From the NCBI GenBank assembly GCA_030064755.1, contig JASJEH010000099.1, positions 1-32,791 on the forward strand: a DNA stretch of 32,791 nt. The letters run 5' to 3'. Both the position numbers and the translations under genes were made by a program. The notes beneath the pieces are model-generated. The model saw only the letters and a program-made list of their open reading frames with translations. It did no database searches and had not been told where the DNA came from. Each line of letters opens with the position of its first letter. Within the stretch, counting starts at the first letter, position 1. Shown piece after piece: positions 7,654 to 15,698 of this stretch. This DNA is from Methyloceanibacter sp. (GTDB lineage: Bacteria > Pseudomonadota > Alphaproteobacteria > Rhizobiales > Methyloligellaceae).

Positions 7654-9089
7654 CGGTCAACCCCCAGAACGGGATCGTCGAGACGTCCATCCCGGGGCGG
7701 CTCGATCGCCTGCGCTGGGGACGATTTCATACGCTGATTGTGCTCGCCCTTGGCATCACCTGGGTTCTGGACGGCCTGGAGGTAACGGTTGCGGGCGCGG
7801 TTGCGGGTGCGCTTAAGGAAAGCCCCGTCCTGCAACTCAGCAATACCGAGGTCGGCCTCGCCTCCAGCTTCTATCTGGCCGGGGCCGTATTGGGGGCACT
7901 CCTCTTCGGTTGGCTCACCGACCGGTTCGGACGCAAGCGCCTCTTCCTCATTACCCTCGGCGTCTATCTCGTCGCCACGGCGGCCACTGCGTTCTCGTGG
8001 AACTTCGCGAGCTTCGCGTTATTCCGCTTCTTGACGGGAGCCGGCATAGGCGGCGAGTACACCGCCATTGCTTCGGCAATCCAGGAGTTCATCCCGGCGC
8101 GATACCGTGGCCATACGGATCTCGCCATCAATGGCAGTTTCTGGCTCGGCGCAGGCGCAGGCGCGGCCGGGTCAATCGTCCTGCTCGATCCCAACGTTCT
8201 GCCGCCGGACCTCGGATGGCGCGCCGCCTTCTTCATCGGATCGGTCCTGGGGCTAGGTATACTGATCATGCGCCGATGGATCCCGGAGTCGCCGCGCTGG
8301 CTCATGACTCACGGTCGCGCGGATGAAGCCCACGAGATCCTCGACCGGATCGAGGACCATCACCGCGATCACGGCCACCACGTCCCAGACGGAAACGAGC
8401 CAGCCATGCGCATTCGGACGCGAAGCCACACCCCGCTCAGCGAAGTCTGGCACGCGCTATTCGATCTGCATCGGCGCCGTACACTCGTCGGTCTTACGCT
8501 CATGGCGTCGCAAGCGTTCTTCTACAACGCAATCTTCTTTACCTATGCGCTAGTGCTTACCGACTTCTACGGGATCGAGGCCCGCGAGGTCGGTTGGTAC
8601 CTGCTTCCCTTCGCGGCGGGCAATTTCTTGGGACCGCTGTTGCTGGGACGCCTCTTCGACACGGTCGGCCGGCGTCCCATGATCGCCCTCACCTATGCGA
8701 TCTCAGGTGTGCTGCTTGCCCTGACCGGAGCGTTGTTCGCCGCGGGCGTTCTCACTGCGGCGTGGCAGACCTTTGCATGGACGGTGATTTTCTTTTTCGG
8801 CTCCGCGGCAGCAAGTTCGGCTTATCTCACGGTGAGCGAGACGTTCCCGCTTGAGGTACGCGCACTCGCGATCGCATTTTTCTATGCAGTTGGCACAGGC
8901 ATCGGTGGCGTGGGCGCACCTTTCTTGTTTGGCGCCCTGATCGACACCGGCTCTCGCTTCAGCCTCTTTGGCGGCTATTTGTTGGGTGCAGGGTTGATGC
9001 TCGCGGCCGCTGTCATCGTCGCTCGTTATGGCGTGAATGCCGAGCGCAAGTCGCTAGAGACAGTGGCGAAGCCCTTATCGGCGGTGTGA
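7650..9089 (+). CDS. MFS transporter, sugar-porter-like
   Basis: A 479-residue, about 12-helix major facilitator. Family motifs include GWLTDRFGRKRLF in the loop between helices 2 and 3, RFLTGAGIGGEY in helix 4, and PESPRWL after helix 6, which is characteristic of the sugar porter/organic acid group. A histidine-rich stretch (DHHRDHGHHVPDG) lies in the central cytoplasmic loop. The start is GTG 7650, overlapping the dipeptidase stop by 4 bp. Coupling to a periplasmic D-Ala-D-Ala dipeptidase makes D-alanine or a related wall breakdown product a candidate substrate, but that is inference. The 3' end is convergent with dksA, 4 bp apart. Confidence 0.85.
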   Translation: MTVNPQNGIVETSIPGRLDRLRWGRFHTLIVLALGITWVLDGLEVTVAGAVAGALKESPVLQLSNTEVGLASSFYLAGAVLGALLFGWLTDRFGRKRLFLITLGVYLVATAATAFSWNFASFALFRFLTGAGIGGEYTAIASAIQEFIPARYRGHTDLAINGSFWLGAGAGAAGSIVLLDPNVLPPDLGWRAAFFIGSVLGLGILIMRRWIPESPRWLMTHGRADEAHEILDRIEDHHRDHGHHVPDGNEPAMRIRTRSHTPLSEVWHALFDLHRRRTLVGLTLMASQAFFYNAIFFTYALVLTDFYGIEAREVGWYLLPFAAGNFLGPLLLGRLFDTVGRRPMIALTYAISGVLLALTGALFAAGVLTAAWQTFAWTVIFFFGSAAASSAYLTVSETFPLEVRALAIAFFYAVGTGIGGVGAPFLFGALIDTGSRFSLFGGYLLGAGLMLAAAVIVARYGVNAERKSLETVAKPLSAV

Positions 9090-9093
9090 GGTA

Positions 9094-9525
9094 CTACTCG
9101 TCCCGATAAACGCGCTCGCGTCGTTCGTGGCGCTCTTGAGCCTCCACGCTCAATGTCGCGATAGGACGGGCATCCAGGCGCTTGAGGCTGATTGGCTCGC
9201 CGGTTTCCTCGCAGTAGCCATAAGTGCCGTCGTCAATTCGCGCGAGCGCCTCATCGATCTTCGAAATCAACTTGCGCTGACGGTCGCGGGCGCGCAGCTC
9301 AAGGGCGCGCTCCGACTCGGATGTGGCACGGTCCGCAATGTCCGCGTGCTGCTCGGAGTCATTCTGCAAATGCTCAAGCGTCTCCTTGGTGGAACGCAAT
9401 ATTTCGTCGCGCCAATCGAGGAGCTTCCGGCGAAAGTAGGCCCGCTGCTGATCGTTCATGAACGATTCGTCTTCGGACGGGGTGTAGTCTTCGGGGAGAG
9501 GTCTGGTCTTTTTCGCAGTCGCCAT
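9094..9525 (-). CDS. dksA: RNA polymerase-binding transcription factor DksA, zinc-finger cysteines lost
   Basis: A 143-residue DksA/TraR protein that binds the RNA polymerase secondary channel and works with ppGpp. The coiled-coil tip motif DIADRA (D62, D65) matches the two catalytic aspartates of E. coli DksA. The C-terminal finger, normally C-x2-C-x17-C-x2-C, keeps the spacing but reads C105, T108, S126, A129, so only one cysteine remains and zinc binding is not expected. I chose ATG 9525 because GGA lies 9 nt upstream; an in-frame ATG at 9534 is an alternative. A candidate promoter lies near 9619-9646. Confidence 0.9.
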   Translation of the reverse strand: MATAKKTRPLPEDYTPSEDESFMNDQQRAYFRRKLLDWRDEILRSTKETLEHLQNDSEQHADIADRATSESERALELRARDRQRKLISKIDEALARIDDGTYGYCEETGEPISLKRLDARPIATLSVEAQERHERRERVYRDE

Positions 9526-9839
9526 CAGAGACATTCCAAACGTGTTCCGTGCTTGCTTGCTCAGTGCCTGCACCGACGTTCACTCGCCATATCGGCATCC
9601 CCCCGTCGGACAGCCCCGTATTTACGGAACCGCGTTGGCAAGTCAAGACGCACTCACTGTTGACATATGCAGAAATTGATGCCGCATGCGGCAATCTGCG
9701 AGCGGCATTCGGACGCGCCACGATTTACAGCACGCCCGCTCATTTGTTGTGCAGCGCGAGCATGCACTCCAAGATGCGCGACCGGCGTGCAAACCACCCA
9801 CCCAAACACTTAGGCCGTGCCCTGACATGAGCTAGATTC
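9526..9839. other. Intergenic region between divergent dksA and the GNAT gene
   Basis: About 310 bp without a credible gene. It holds the candidate dksA promoter (9619-9646, minus strand). On the plus strand TTGACA occurs at 9660-9665, but nothing like a -10 box follows at the right distance. No terminator was seen. Confidence 0.5.
9619..9646 (-). promoter_or_regulatory. Candidate dksA promoter
   Basis: On the minus strand TTGACT (9646-9641) is followed after 16 bp by TAAATA (9624-9619). The -35 is good, the -10 fair. The start would be about 85 nt upstream of the dksA ATG. Confidence 0.4.
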
Positions 9840-10328
9840 ATGAGCGAGCTTGACATCATCCCATACGCACCAAACTTTCGGGACGAAGTCGTGAAGCTCG
9901 CGATTGCTGCGTGGGGCCCCGTGCTCGCAACAACGCGAAATGAGGTCCCGGGCTTCGTCTACGAGGCCTTTTACCCCAGAGGTTGGGAAGCGCGGCAAGC
10001 TGCCGATGTGGCCTCGTTGCTCGACAGCCAGTCCGACATGGTTTGGCTAGCCTTGCAGGACGGTGTCGTTGCCGGCTTCGTCGGCATCCGACTTTATCCA
10101 AAGGACCAAATGGGCGAAATCCATTTCCTCGCAGTCTCACCGGACAGACAAAGACTAGGCGTTGGTCGCACGCTCCTGACGTTCGCCGAGAACGAAATTC
10201 GCGATTGTGGGATGAAGATGGTTATGGTCGAGACCGTTGGCGACTCGGGGCATGAGCCCGCTCGCCGAATCTACGAGTCGCTCGGCTACCAACAATGGCC
10301 GGTAGCCCGCTACTTCAAGCCTCTATAG
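9840..10328 (+). CDS. GNAT family N-acetyltransferase
   Basis: A 162-residue single-domain GNAT enzyme, acetyl-CoA dependent. The beta-4 strand and pyrophosphate loop are seen at IHFLAVSPDRQRLGVGRTLL (residues 94-113), with QRLGVG as the motif A turn, and ARRIYESLGY near the C-terminus is the usual motif B end. The substrate is unknown. The stop lies 28 bp before ycjX on the same strand, so the two may be co-transcribed. Confidence 0.85.
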   Translation: MSELDIIPYAPNFRDEVVKLAIAAWGPVLATTRNEVPGFVYEAFYPRGWEARQAADVASLLDSQSDMVWLALQDGVVAGFVGIRLYPKDQMGEIHFLAVSPDRQRLGVGRTLLTFAENEIRDCGMKMVMVETVGDSGHEPARRIYESLGYQQWPVARYFKPL

Positions 10329-10356
10329 CTGAGGCGGTAAAGGACAGAAGAGAAAC

Positions 10357-11814
10357 GTGCCGTTCTCGACCTATACTGACGCCGCTGGCGATGCCGTCCG
10401 CAACCTGGGCGACTATGCGTCAGGGCTCGTGACGCCAACCATCCGGCTGGGCGTCACGGGATTGGCGCGGTCCGGCAAAACGGTTTTCATCACGGCGCTC
10501 GTGCACAACCTCATGTCAGGTGGACGCTTGCCGTTCTTCGATGCTGCCGCGGAAGGGCGCTTGCTGCGCGCCTATCTGGAACCGCAGCCAGACGAGATCG
10601 TGCCGCGCTTCGAGTACGAGAAACACCTGGCGGACCTTACCGCGACCCCACCGCAATGGCCGGAGAGCACACGCCGGATCAGCCAGCTTCGGCTTACCCT
10701 GGAGTATGAAACGGCTAGCTTTTGGAAACGTCAGTTTCGGCGAGAGCGCTTGCATGTCGATATCGTCGACTACCCAGGTGAATGGCTGCTGGACCTGCCG
10801 CTGCTCGATCTGTCCTACGAAGATTGGTCTCGGGATGCCGTTTGGCGCTCCCGCGATGCAGATCGCAATCCAGCGGCGAAGGCATGGGAAGAGGCTCTCG
10901 CTCAGGCCGATCCGGCTGAGCCTGCGGACGAAGCGCGCGCCGCGACGTTGTCCGACTTATTCAAAGCCTATCTGCATGGTGCCCGCGCAGATCAATACGC
11001 CCTGTCGACCATGCCGCCAGGCCGTTTCCTCATGCCGGGTGACTTGGAAGGCTCTCCGGCGCTGACCTTCGCACCGCTCGATGTAAAGACCGAGACCGGC
11101 TTCGCACGCGACAGTCTTTGGGCGCTCATGGACCGGCGTTACGAGGCCTATAAGCGTCATGTCATTCGCCCGTTTTTCCGCGATCACTTTGCGCGACTAG
11201 ATCGGCAGATTGTCTTGATCGATGTGCTGTCCGCGCTGAACGGAGGGTCGACGGCCATGACCGATCTGCAACGGGCCATGCGTGATATCCTGGAGTGTTA
11301 TCGGACGGGCTCCAATAGCCTCTGGTCCAACCTGTTCTACCCCCGCATCGACCGCATCGTTTTGGCAGCGACCAAGGCCGATCGCCTACACCATGAGAGT
11401 CACGACCGGCTTGAAGCGATCCTATCACTCCTTGCTGAGGCGGCGATCGAGAAGGCACAGCATCATGGTTCGGACGTGAAAGTCTTGGCGATGGCGGCGA
11501 TCAGGGCGACGCGCGAAGCCGAAGCCAAGAAGAACGGCGAGACGCTGCCTTGTATTGTCGGCTATCCGCTTCCCGGCGAGAAGATTGGCCGCCGAACGTT
11601 TGACGGCAAAGAAGCCTTCGCGATTTTTCCCGGTGACCTTCCCGCCGATCCGCACGAGGCCATGGCGGGCTGGAAGACAGGCGATGCCGATGTGCGCTTT
11701 GTGCGTTTCCGCCCGCCGGACCCGCAACCGCTGCCCTCGGGCGGCTTCGCACCGTTCCCAAACATCCGCCTGGACCGTGCCATGCAGGTGCTGCTTGGAG
11801 ACAGGCTGGCATGA
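10357..11814 (+). CDS. ycjX: YcjX family P-loop protein (DUF463)
   Basis: A 485-residue protein with a Walker A loop GLARSGKT (35-42) close to the N-terminus and a DIVDYPGEWLLDLPLLDLSY region, both characteristic of the YcjX/DUF463 family of putative nucleotide-binding stress proteins. The start is GTG 10357 with purine-rich AAAGGACAGAAGAG upstream. The stop overlaps the ycjF start by 4 bp (ATGA), and the same pair is adjacent in E. coli, where it is linked to the phage shock regulon. No pspF or pspA is in this window, so psp control is not shown. Biochemical function is not established. Confidence 0.88.
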   Translation: MPFSTYTDAAGDAVRNLGDYASGLVTPTIRLGVTGLARSGKTVFITALVHNLMSGGRLPFFDAAAEGRLLRAYLEPQPDEIVPRFEYEKHLADLTATPPQWPESTRRISQLRLTLEYETASFWKRQFRRERLHVDIVDYPGEWLLDLPLLDLSYEDWSRDAVWRSRDADRNPAAKAWEEALAQADPAEPADEARAATLSDLFKAYLHGARADQYALSTMPPGRFLMPGDLEGSPALTFAPLDVKTETGFARDSLWALMDRRYEAYKRHVIRPFFRDHFARLDRQIVLIDVLSALNGGSTAMTDLQRAMRDILECYRTGSNSLWSNLFYPRIDRIVLAATKADRLHHESHDRLEAILSLLAEAAIEKAQHHGSDVKVLAMAAIRATREAEAKKNGETLPCIVGYPLPGEKIGRRTFDGKEAFAIFPGDLPADPHEAMAGWKTGDADVRFVRFRPPDPQPLPSGGFAPFPNIRLDRAMQVLLGDRLA

Positions 11815-12824
11815 CCGAGACAACAACGAAGAAGACGGCATCGCGCGCGTCCGGAACGCCTAGGCGCAAGCCTGCTTCCTTCCGAGTGGAAGACGTCGAA
11901 ATCGTTATGCCGCCCGAGCCGCAAGAACTGTCCGACGATCCCGAGCCGGAGGCCGAAGTTTCCGGCCTGCCAAAGCTGGAACGCGGTTTGCGCTGGGGCA
12001 GCATATTCCTTGGCGCGCTCGGAGGATTGATCGGGCTCCTCGCCTCTTTGTGGCTCTACGACTACGTGCTTGCCCTCATCGCGCGCGACGACTGGATCGG
12101 CTGGGCCGCGATCGGTCTGCTGGCTCTCGTACTGTTCGCGCTGTTGATGATCATCCTGCGCGAAGTCATAGGGCTCATGCGACTGGGACGCCTAGACAGA
12201 ATCAGGCACGAGGCGGACAGCGCCGCGCGTCAGAACGACAAGCCGCTCGCTGTAGATGTGACAAGGCGGCTGAAGCGGTTTTATCGCGGCCGCGATGATC
12301 TGACGTGGGGCATGCAGCGGCTGGCAGAGCATGAGCACGATATCATGGACGCAGAAGAGCTCTTGCGTCTTGGCGAGCGCACGCTCGTCGCGCCGCTCGA
12401 CCCCGTTGCGCGCAGTATCGTCGCCTCGTCCGCGAAACGCGTGTCGGTCGTGACCGCGATCAGCCCCAATGCGCTTGTCGATATGATGTTCGTGGCCGCG
12501 CAGAACATGCGGATGCTGCGTAAGCTCGCAACGCTTTATGGCGCGCGGCCCGGCTTTTTCTCATTGATGAAGCTCGCCCGAATGGTCGTAACCCATATCG
12601 TGCTCACGGGCGGGATCGCCCTTGGCGACGACGTGATCCAACAGCTTGTGGGGCACGGTCTCACGGCGCGGCTATCGCGGAAACTCGGCGAGGGTGTCTT
12701 TAACGGGGCGCTGACCACGCGGATCGGAATCGCCACAATCGATGTGTGCCGTCCCCTGCCCTATTTGGAGCAACAGCGGCCCCGATTCCGAGAGCTGGTC
12801 GCAGAGATCGCCGGGCTAAACTAG
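11811..12824 (+). CDS. ycjF: YcjF family inner membrane protein (UPF0283)
   Basis: A 337-residue protein: a charged, Pro/Glu-rich N-terminal region (1-60), two membrane helices (about 62-85 and 96-118), and a C-terminal domain with SVVTAISPNALVDMMFV, LYGARPGFFSLMKLAR and RIGIATIDVCRPLPY, the conserved blocks of the YcjF/TIGR01620 family. Translationally coupled to ycjX, so the two products probably act together at the inner membrane. The function is not known. Confidence 0.87.
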   Translation: MTETTTKKTASRASGTPRRKPASFRVEDVEIVMPPEPQELSDDPEPEAEVSGLPKLERGLRWGSIFLGALGGLIGLLASLWLYDYVLALIARDDWIGWAAIGLLALVLFALLMIILREVIGLMRLGRLDRIRHEADSAARQNDKPLAVDVTRRLKRFYRGRDDLTWGMQRLAEHEHDIMDAEELLRLGERTLVAPLDPVARSIVASSAKRVSVVTAISPNALVDMMFVAAQNMRMLRKLATLYGARPGFFSLMKLARMVVTHIVLTGGIALGDDVIQQLVGHGLTARLSRKLGEGVFNGALTTRIGIATIDVCRPLPYLEQQRPRFRELVAEIAGLN

Positions 12825-12840
12825 AGCCTGACAGGCTCTA
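12822..12840. terminator. Hairpin between convergent ycjF and the YEATS-like gene
   Basis: TAGAGCCT-GAC-AGGCTCTA is a perfect 8-bp stem that includes the ycjF stop codon. No T-run follows, so it is a weak or non-canonical terminator at best. Confidence 0.35.
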
Positions 12841-12856
12841 GGCACAGGCACGCCTG

Positions 12857-13996
12857 CTATGCCTTGTTAAACAACTCGCAGCCATCGATGCTTGTCTTCT
12901 CGACCCGGCCGTCATCGAAGCGCAACGTCACGAGGATCTCCTCAGCGCAAACGAGGCCTGCCGCATTGATCCTAAAGCCGCTCTCACGATCCATGGAAGC
13001 CTGTGACTGCGGCTGGATGCCCGGCGAACTGAAATCATAGGATACACCCGCCACATGCGATTGCATCGCCTTGGGCGGCTCAACCCAAACCACGAAATGG
13101 TAGAGCGGCTTTGTGCGTTGCGCACCCATGATCTTGGTCGCCTTACCCTTCGTCCATTTGCTGATGTCGGTGCTCGAGACTTTGGGGGCTGGCAAGGCTG
13201 CGACAGTTGCTGGAGCCTCTCCTGACACTTGTTGCTCCCCCGGCCCCATCGGCTTAAACATGACGGGTTCGATGGCTTTCCAAGGCAGGCTATCCTGAGT
13301 CTTCGAGCGGGCCGCAAATGACGGCTTCCGAGCAGCTCGGCCCTTCTTGTCCTTGTTGTCTCTCGGCGCGGTTACGCTCAGCTCCTCAGGGATTTCGGCT
13401 AATCCTGCAAGGTCCAGCTCTTCGGTCGGCGTAACCCCCGTGTTGGTCTCCGCTGCCTGGGGCGCCGGTAGTGTATCTGCTGGAGGATCGGTCTCGGTGT
13501 CTCCGCTGCTCGCGACCGCTGTCCGCGTTGGGAACTCAATCAGGATCTCGACGGCGCCCTCGCCAGCAGCGCCCCCGCCCCTAGCGCCAAGAGCAAGCTC
13601 GACTGAGGCCAGCATCTTGCCATCGTTCCCCGCGGGCAGAGCAAGCGCGATTAGCGCTAGTACCACCGCGGCGCTTGCCGCGGTCAGCTGAAGCGTTGCA
13701 CCAGGCAACCGTCCGAGTTTGGCGCGCGCCCGTCTTGGATGACGGACCAGACTCAATGCACTGAGCGCTAGCTCCATCGCACGAAGCGCAAGCCTCATGG
13801 CTCGAAGCGTTAATATGCTGGTCCGCAAGCTAACTATTCTTGCTTGAACAGAGATGCGTGCGGATATCCCGGCCCATCGGAGCTGTGCCGCACGCCCCGC
13901 CCGCGAGGCCAGTGCGGCCGCAAATGACCGCGCAGCCGAAACCGCTGCGCGCAATGCCGCCACAAACGCCGACGCGTTACCGATCGCTCCCTGCAT
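12857..13996 (-). CDS. Membrane protein with a probable prokaryotic YEATS-like C-terminal domain
   Basis: A 379-residue protein. Residues 1-100 are Ala/Arg-rich and helical, with heptad-like copies LRAMRLA, LRAMELA, LSALSLV at 64-84. One membrane helix follows (about 104-121), then a long Pro/Thr/Ala-rich linker (150-290). The C-terminal 80 residues read YHFVVWVEPP, VAGVSYDFSSPG, DRESGFRINAAG and ILVTLRFDDGR. That order (edge strand, V-x-Y-x-F, D-x-S/G-GF, T-x-RF-DGR) resembles prokaryotic YEATS domains (pYEATS), which are often joined to membrane or signalling modules. The domain call is from pattern memory and needs a profile search. ATG 13996 has GGGGGA about 12 nt upstream; a shorter start at residue 67 or 73 is possible. 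It would place the domain in the periplasm if the N-terminus is cytoplasmic. Confidence 0.6.
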   Translation of the reverse strand: MQGAIGNASAFVAALRAAVSAARSFAAALASRAGRAAQLRWAGISARISVQARIVSLRTSILTLRAMRLALRAMELALSALSLVRHPRRARAKLGRLPGATLQLTAASAAVVLALIALALPAGNDGKMLASVELALGARGGGAAGEGAVEILIEFPTRTAVASSGDTETDPPADTLPAPQAAETNTGVTPTEELDLAGLAEIPEELSVTAPRDNKDKKGRAARKPSFAARSKTQDSLPWKAIEPVMFKPMGPGEQQVSGEAPATVAALPAPKVSSTDISKWTKGKATKIMGAQRTKPLYHFVVWVEPPKAMQSHVAGVSYDFSSPGIQPQSQASMDRESGFRINAAGLVCAEEILVTLRFDDGRVEKTSIDGCELFNKA

Positions 13997-14228
13997 ACGC
14001 TCGAACTTCCCCCTGACAGAAGCTTAGCATAAGGCCGCGACCGGGACAGAAAAACGGCGGCGACGCAAAACGGGTGGGTTTTTCGGCCGATGCAATGATC
14101 CTGCGGCAACCTGTCCAACTGTGCATTACTAATAGACTGATTTTGCTTAGAATAATTGATGTCCGGTGGATTGCGGGGATAAGCCGTTACAGCCTGCTGC
14201 AACATAGAAGCAATCGTATAGTCTTGAA

Positions 14229-14686
14229 CTTGCGAGTTGGCCGACTGTGGAAGGGGCCGACGGAGAAATCCGAAGGCGCCGGGAAACGGCGGTAGGCTCG
14301 TAAGGGCGAGGCAAGCCCGAGGTCATCCAGGCCATGGGTGGCTGAAGGCGGCGGGAAAGGTAGACGCGAAATTCTACGGTCTGGCGGGGTCACCGCAGTA
14401 CCGTGAGGTGAAACCGGCAGGGTGTTTCGCGCCACTGATCCCACCGCTGACTGGCTCAAGCTTGGCCAAAGCGAGAGCCGCGTCGTAGCAACGCGACGAT
14501 AAATAAGGGCCGTGGTCAGGTCGCGGCGCTGGCTCTGGGGAGCCCACTCGTGGGTGACTTTGCAGCCGATACCGTGGCCGAGGGGCCGAAAGGTCCCGCG
14601 GCGCCGACCAGACGTCCCGAACGGGCGGGTGGTTCGACATCGCAACAGGGAGGCGGGGCCGACAAAGCTCCGCCTTTCCTTGTTTC
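14229..14686 (+). ncRNA. Possible large structured noncoding RNA in a 750-bp gene-free stretch
   Basis: 13997-14743 has no convincing protein frame on either strand. From about 14229 it is dense in short hairpins, several with GNRA-type loops: CGGA-GAAA-TCCG (14261-14272), CGCCG/CGGCG (14277-14291), GGGC/GCCC (14304-14318), GTAGA/TCTAC (14360-14377), GCGG/CCGC (14384-14396), GGCTC-TGGG-GAGCC (14531-14544) and GGGGCC-GAAA-GGTCCC (14582-14597). It ends at an intrinsic terminator (14652-14685), and a TATAGT box at 14217-14222 could start it, though with a poor -35. It lacks the universal RNase P core (GAGGAAAGTC, ACAGAA) and any tmRNA tag frame. Identity is unknown, and it may be more than one transcript. 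Confidence 0.35.
14652..14685 (+). terminator. Rho-independent terminator of the structured region
   Basis: GGCGGGGC (14652-14659) pairs with GCTCCGCC (14667-14674), 8 bp including one G-U pair, with a 7-nt loop, followed by TTTCCTTGTTT. It lies 58 bp before the lipoprotein gene, so it ends a transcript coming from the gene-free stretch. Confidence 0.65.
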
Positions 14687-14743
14687 TGGTCCACGCTTTC
14701 TCCTCTTTAGCTGCTGCCGCCGCGCCGATAAGATCGCGCCGTC

Positions 14744-15241
14744 ATGCACCGGAGACTCCAGAGACAATTCCGACCCATCGCCGGGGTAGCCGCGGCCGCG
14801 TTGATCCTTAGTGCGCTTGCTGGCTGCGGCACGACGAGTTCCCTCGGAAGTGGCGGCAGTAATAGTGGCCCTGCAGCAGGTACCGACACGAATGTTGGCG
14901 GGCTTTGGAGCGGCGGAAGCAAACCCAACGGATTTCCAGGCTTCACCAGGAAGGCTGGTCCGAACGACCGCCCCACGCGCGTTGGCTGGCTATCGGCGCG
15001 CGCCTCCCATTGCGGCTTCGTATTCGACCCGGCGCAGCTACGCGCGCAGTACTTTGCCTTCGAGCAGTCCTACGGCGCGGATTCGAAGCGCATGCAGGAA
15101 GTCCAGAAGGCTTACGACTACTCGCTGGAGGCCACCGCAGATCGCGCAAAAGAGAATGCCAATTACTGCACGAAAGAGCGCGTCGACGAGATTCGCCCCG
15201 AGCTGAACCGCTATCTCGCAGGCGACTTTCGGTTGCTATAG
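14744..15241 (+). CDS. Putative lipoprotein of unknown function
   Basis: A 165-residue protein with a basic N-terminus, a hydrophobic segment and the lipobox LAGC (Cys28), so it is predicted to be cleaved by signal peptidase II and lipid-anchored. After a Gly/Ser-rich spacer, a conserved-looking domain begins near residue 80: RVGWLSARASHCGFVFDP, AQYFAFEQSYG, and a helical C-terminus with a second cysteine pair (C90 and C142) that could form a disulfide. I do not recognise the family. It is convergent with the anti-sigma gene, 25 bp apart. Confidence 0.75.
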   Translation: MHRRLQRQFRPIAGVAAAALILSALAGCGTTSSLGSGGSNSGPAAGTDTNVGGLWSGGSKPNGFPGFTRKAGPNDRPTRVGWLSARASHCGFVFDPAQLRAQYFAFEQSYGADSKRMQEVQKAYDYSLEATADRAKENANYCTKERVDEIRPELNRYLAGDFRLL

Positions 15242-15266
15242 ATCGGTGGAGGAACGGTTCAAGCCG

Positions 15267-15698
15267 CTAGGGAGTTGCCGCCGGTTCGCGCGTAACCTGT
15301 AGCTCAACTTGATCGGGTGACGAGCCCACGCCCGACGCCTCCCCGATGCCGGGCGCCATACCCGCGCCTGGGACCGCGAGCGGCCATCCATAGCCAAGCG
15401 CCGCAAGCCCCAAGGCAATCACGATCCCTGTCGAAGCGGCCGCGATCTTGAACGTTCGCCATGGCACCCAGAAACCATCCTCTGGTGGCGGCACCGCGAC
15501 ACTGGAAATCTCAGCCTCCTCGCCTGCGAGTATTGCTTCGAAGGCCGCTTCGAGCCGGGCATGGGCGTGCTTGAGCGCCGTCACACGGGCATCTAGCACA
15601 TCGTCTTGTTCTAGTACTCTGTCGATCGCGCGAGTCTGCTTGCGCGCGAGTTGGCCATCTACATACGCCACCAAGAGTTCGTCGCTGAGTTCGGTCAT
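15267..15698 (-). CDS. Membrane-anchored anti-sigma factor without zinc-binding cysteines
   Basis: A 143-residue protein. The N-terminal ELLVAYVDGQL (7-17) is the usual opening of anti-sigma domains, followed by a helical region to about residue 60, one membrane helix (about 82-103) and a short Pro/Gly-rich periplasmic tail. It has no cysteines, so it is not a classical zinc anti-sigma (H-x3-C-x2-C). Its start overlaps the stop of the sigma gene by 4 bp (ATGA), which supports a sigma/anti-sigma pair. The signal it senses is unknown. Confidence 0.75.
   Translation of the reverse strand: MTELSDELLVAYVDGQLARKQTRAIDRVLEQDDVLDARVTALKHAHARLEAAFEAILAGEEAEISSVAVPPPEDGFWVPWRTFKIAAASTGIVIALGLAALGYGWPLAVPGAGMAPGIGEASGVGSSPDQVELQVTREPAATP

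Noticed and set aside
14229-14686. RNase P RNA or tmRNA
   Set aside because: The universal RNase P core segments and a tmRNA tag frame (Ala-Asn-Asp-type ending in Ala-Ala-stop) were looked for on both strands and not found, so no identity is claimed.
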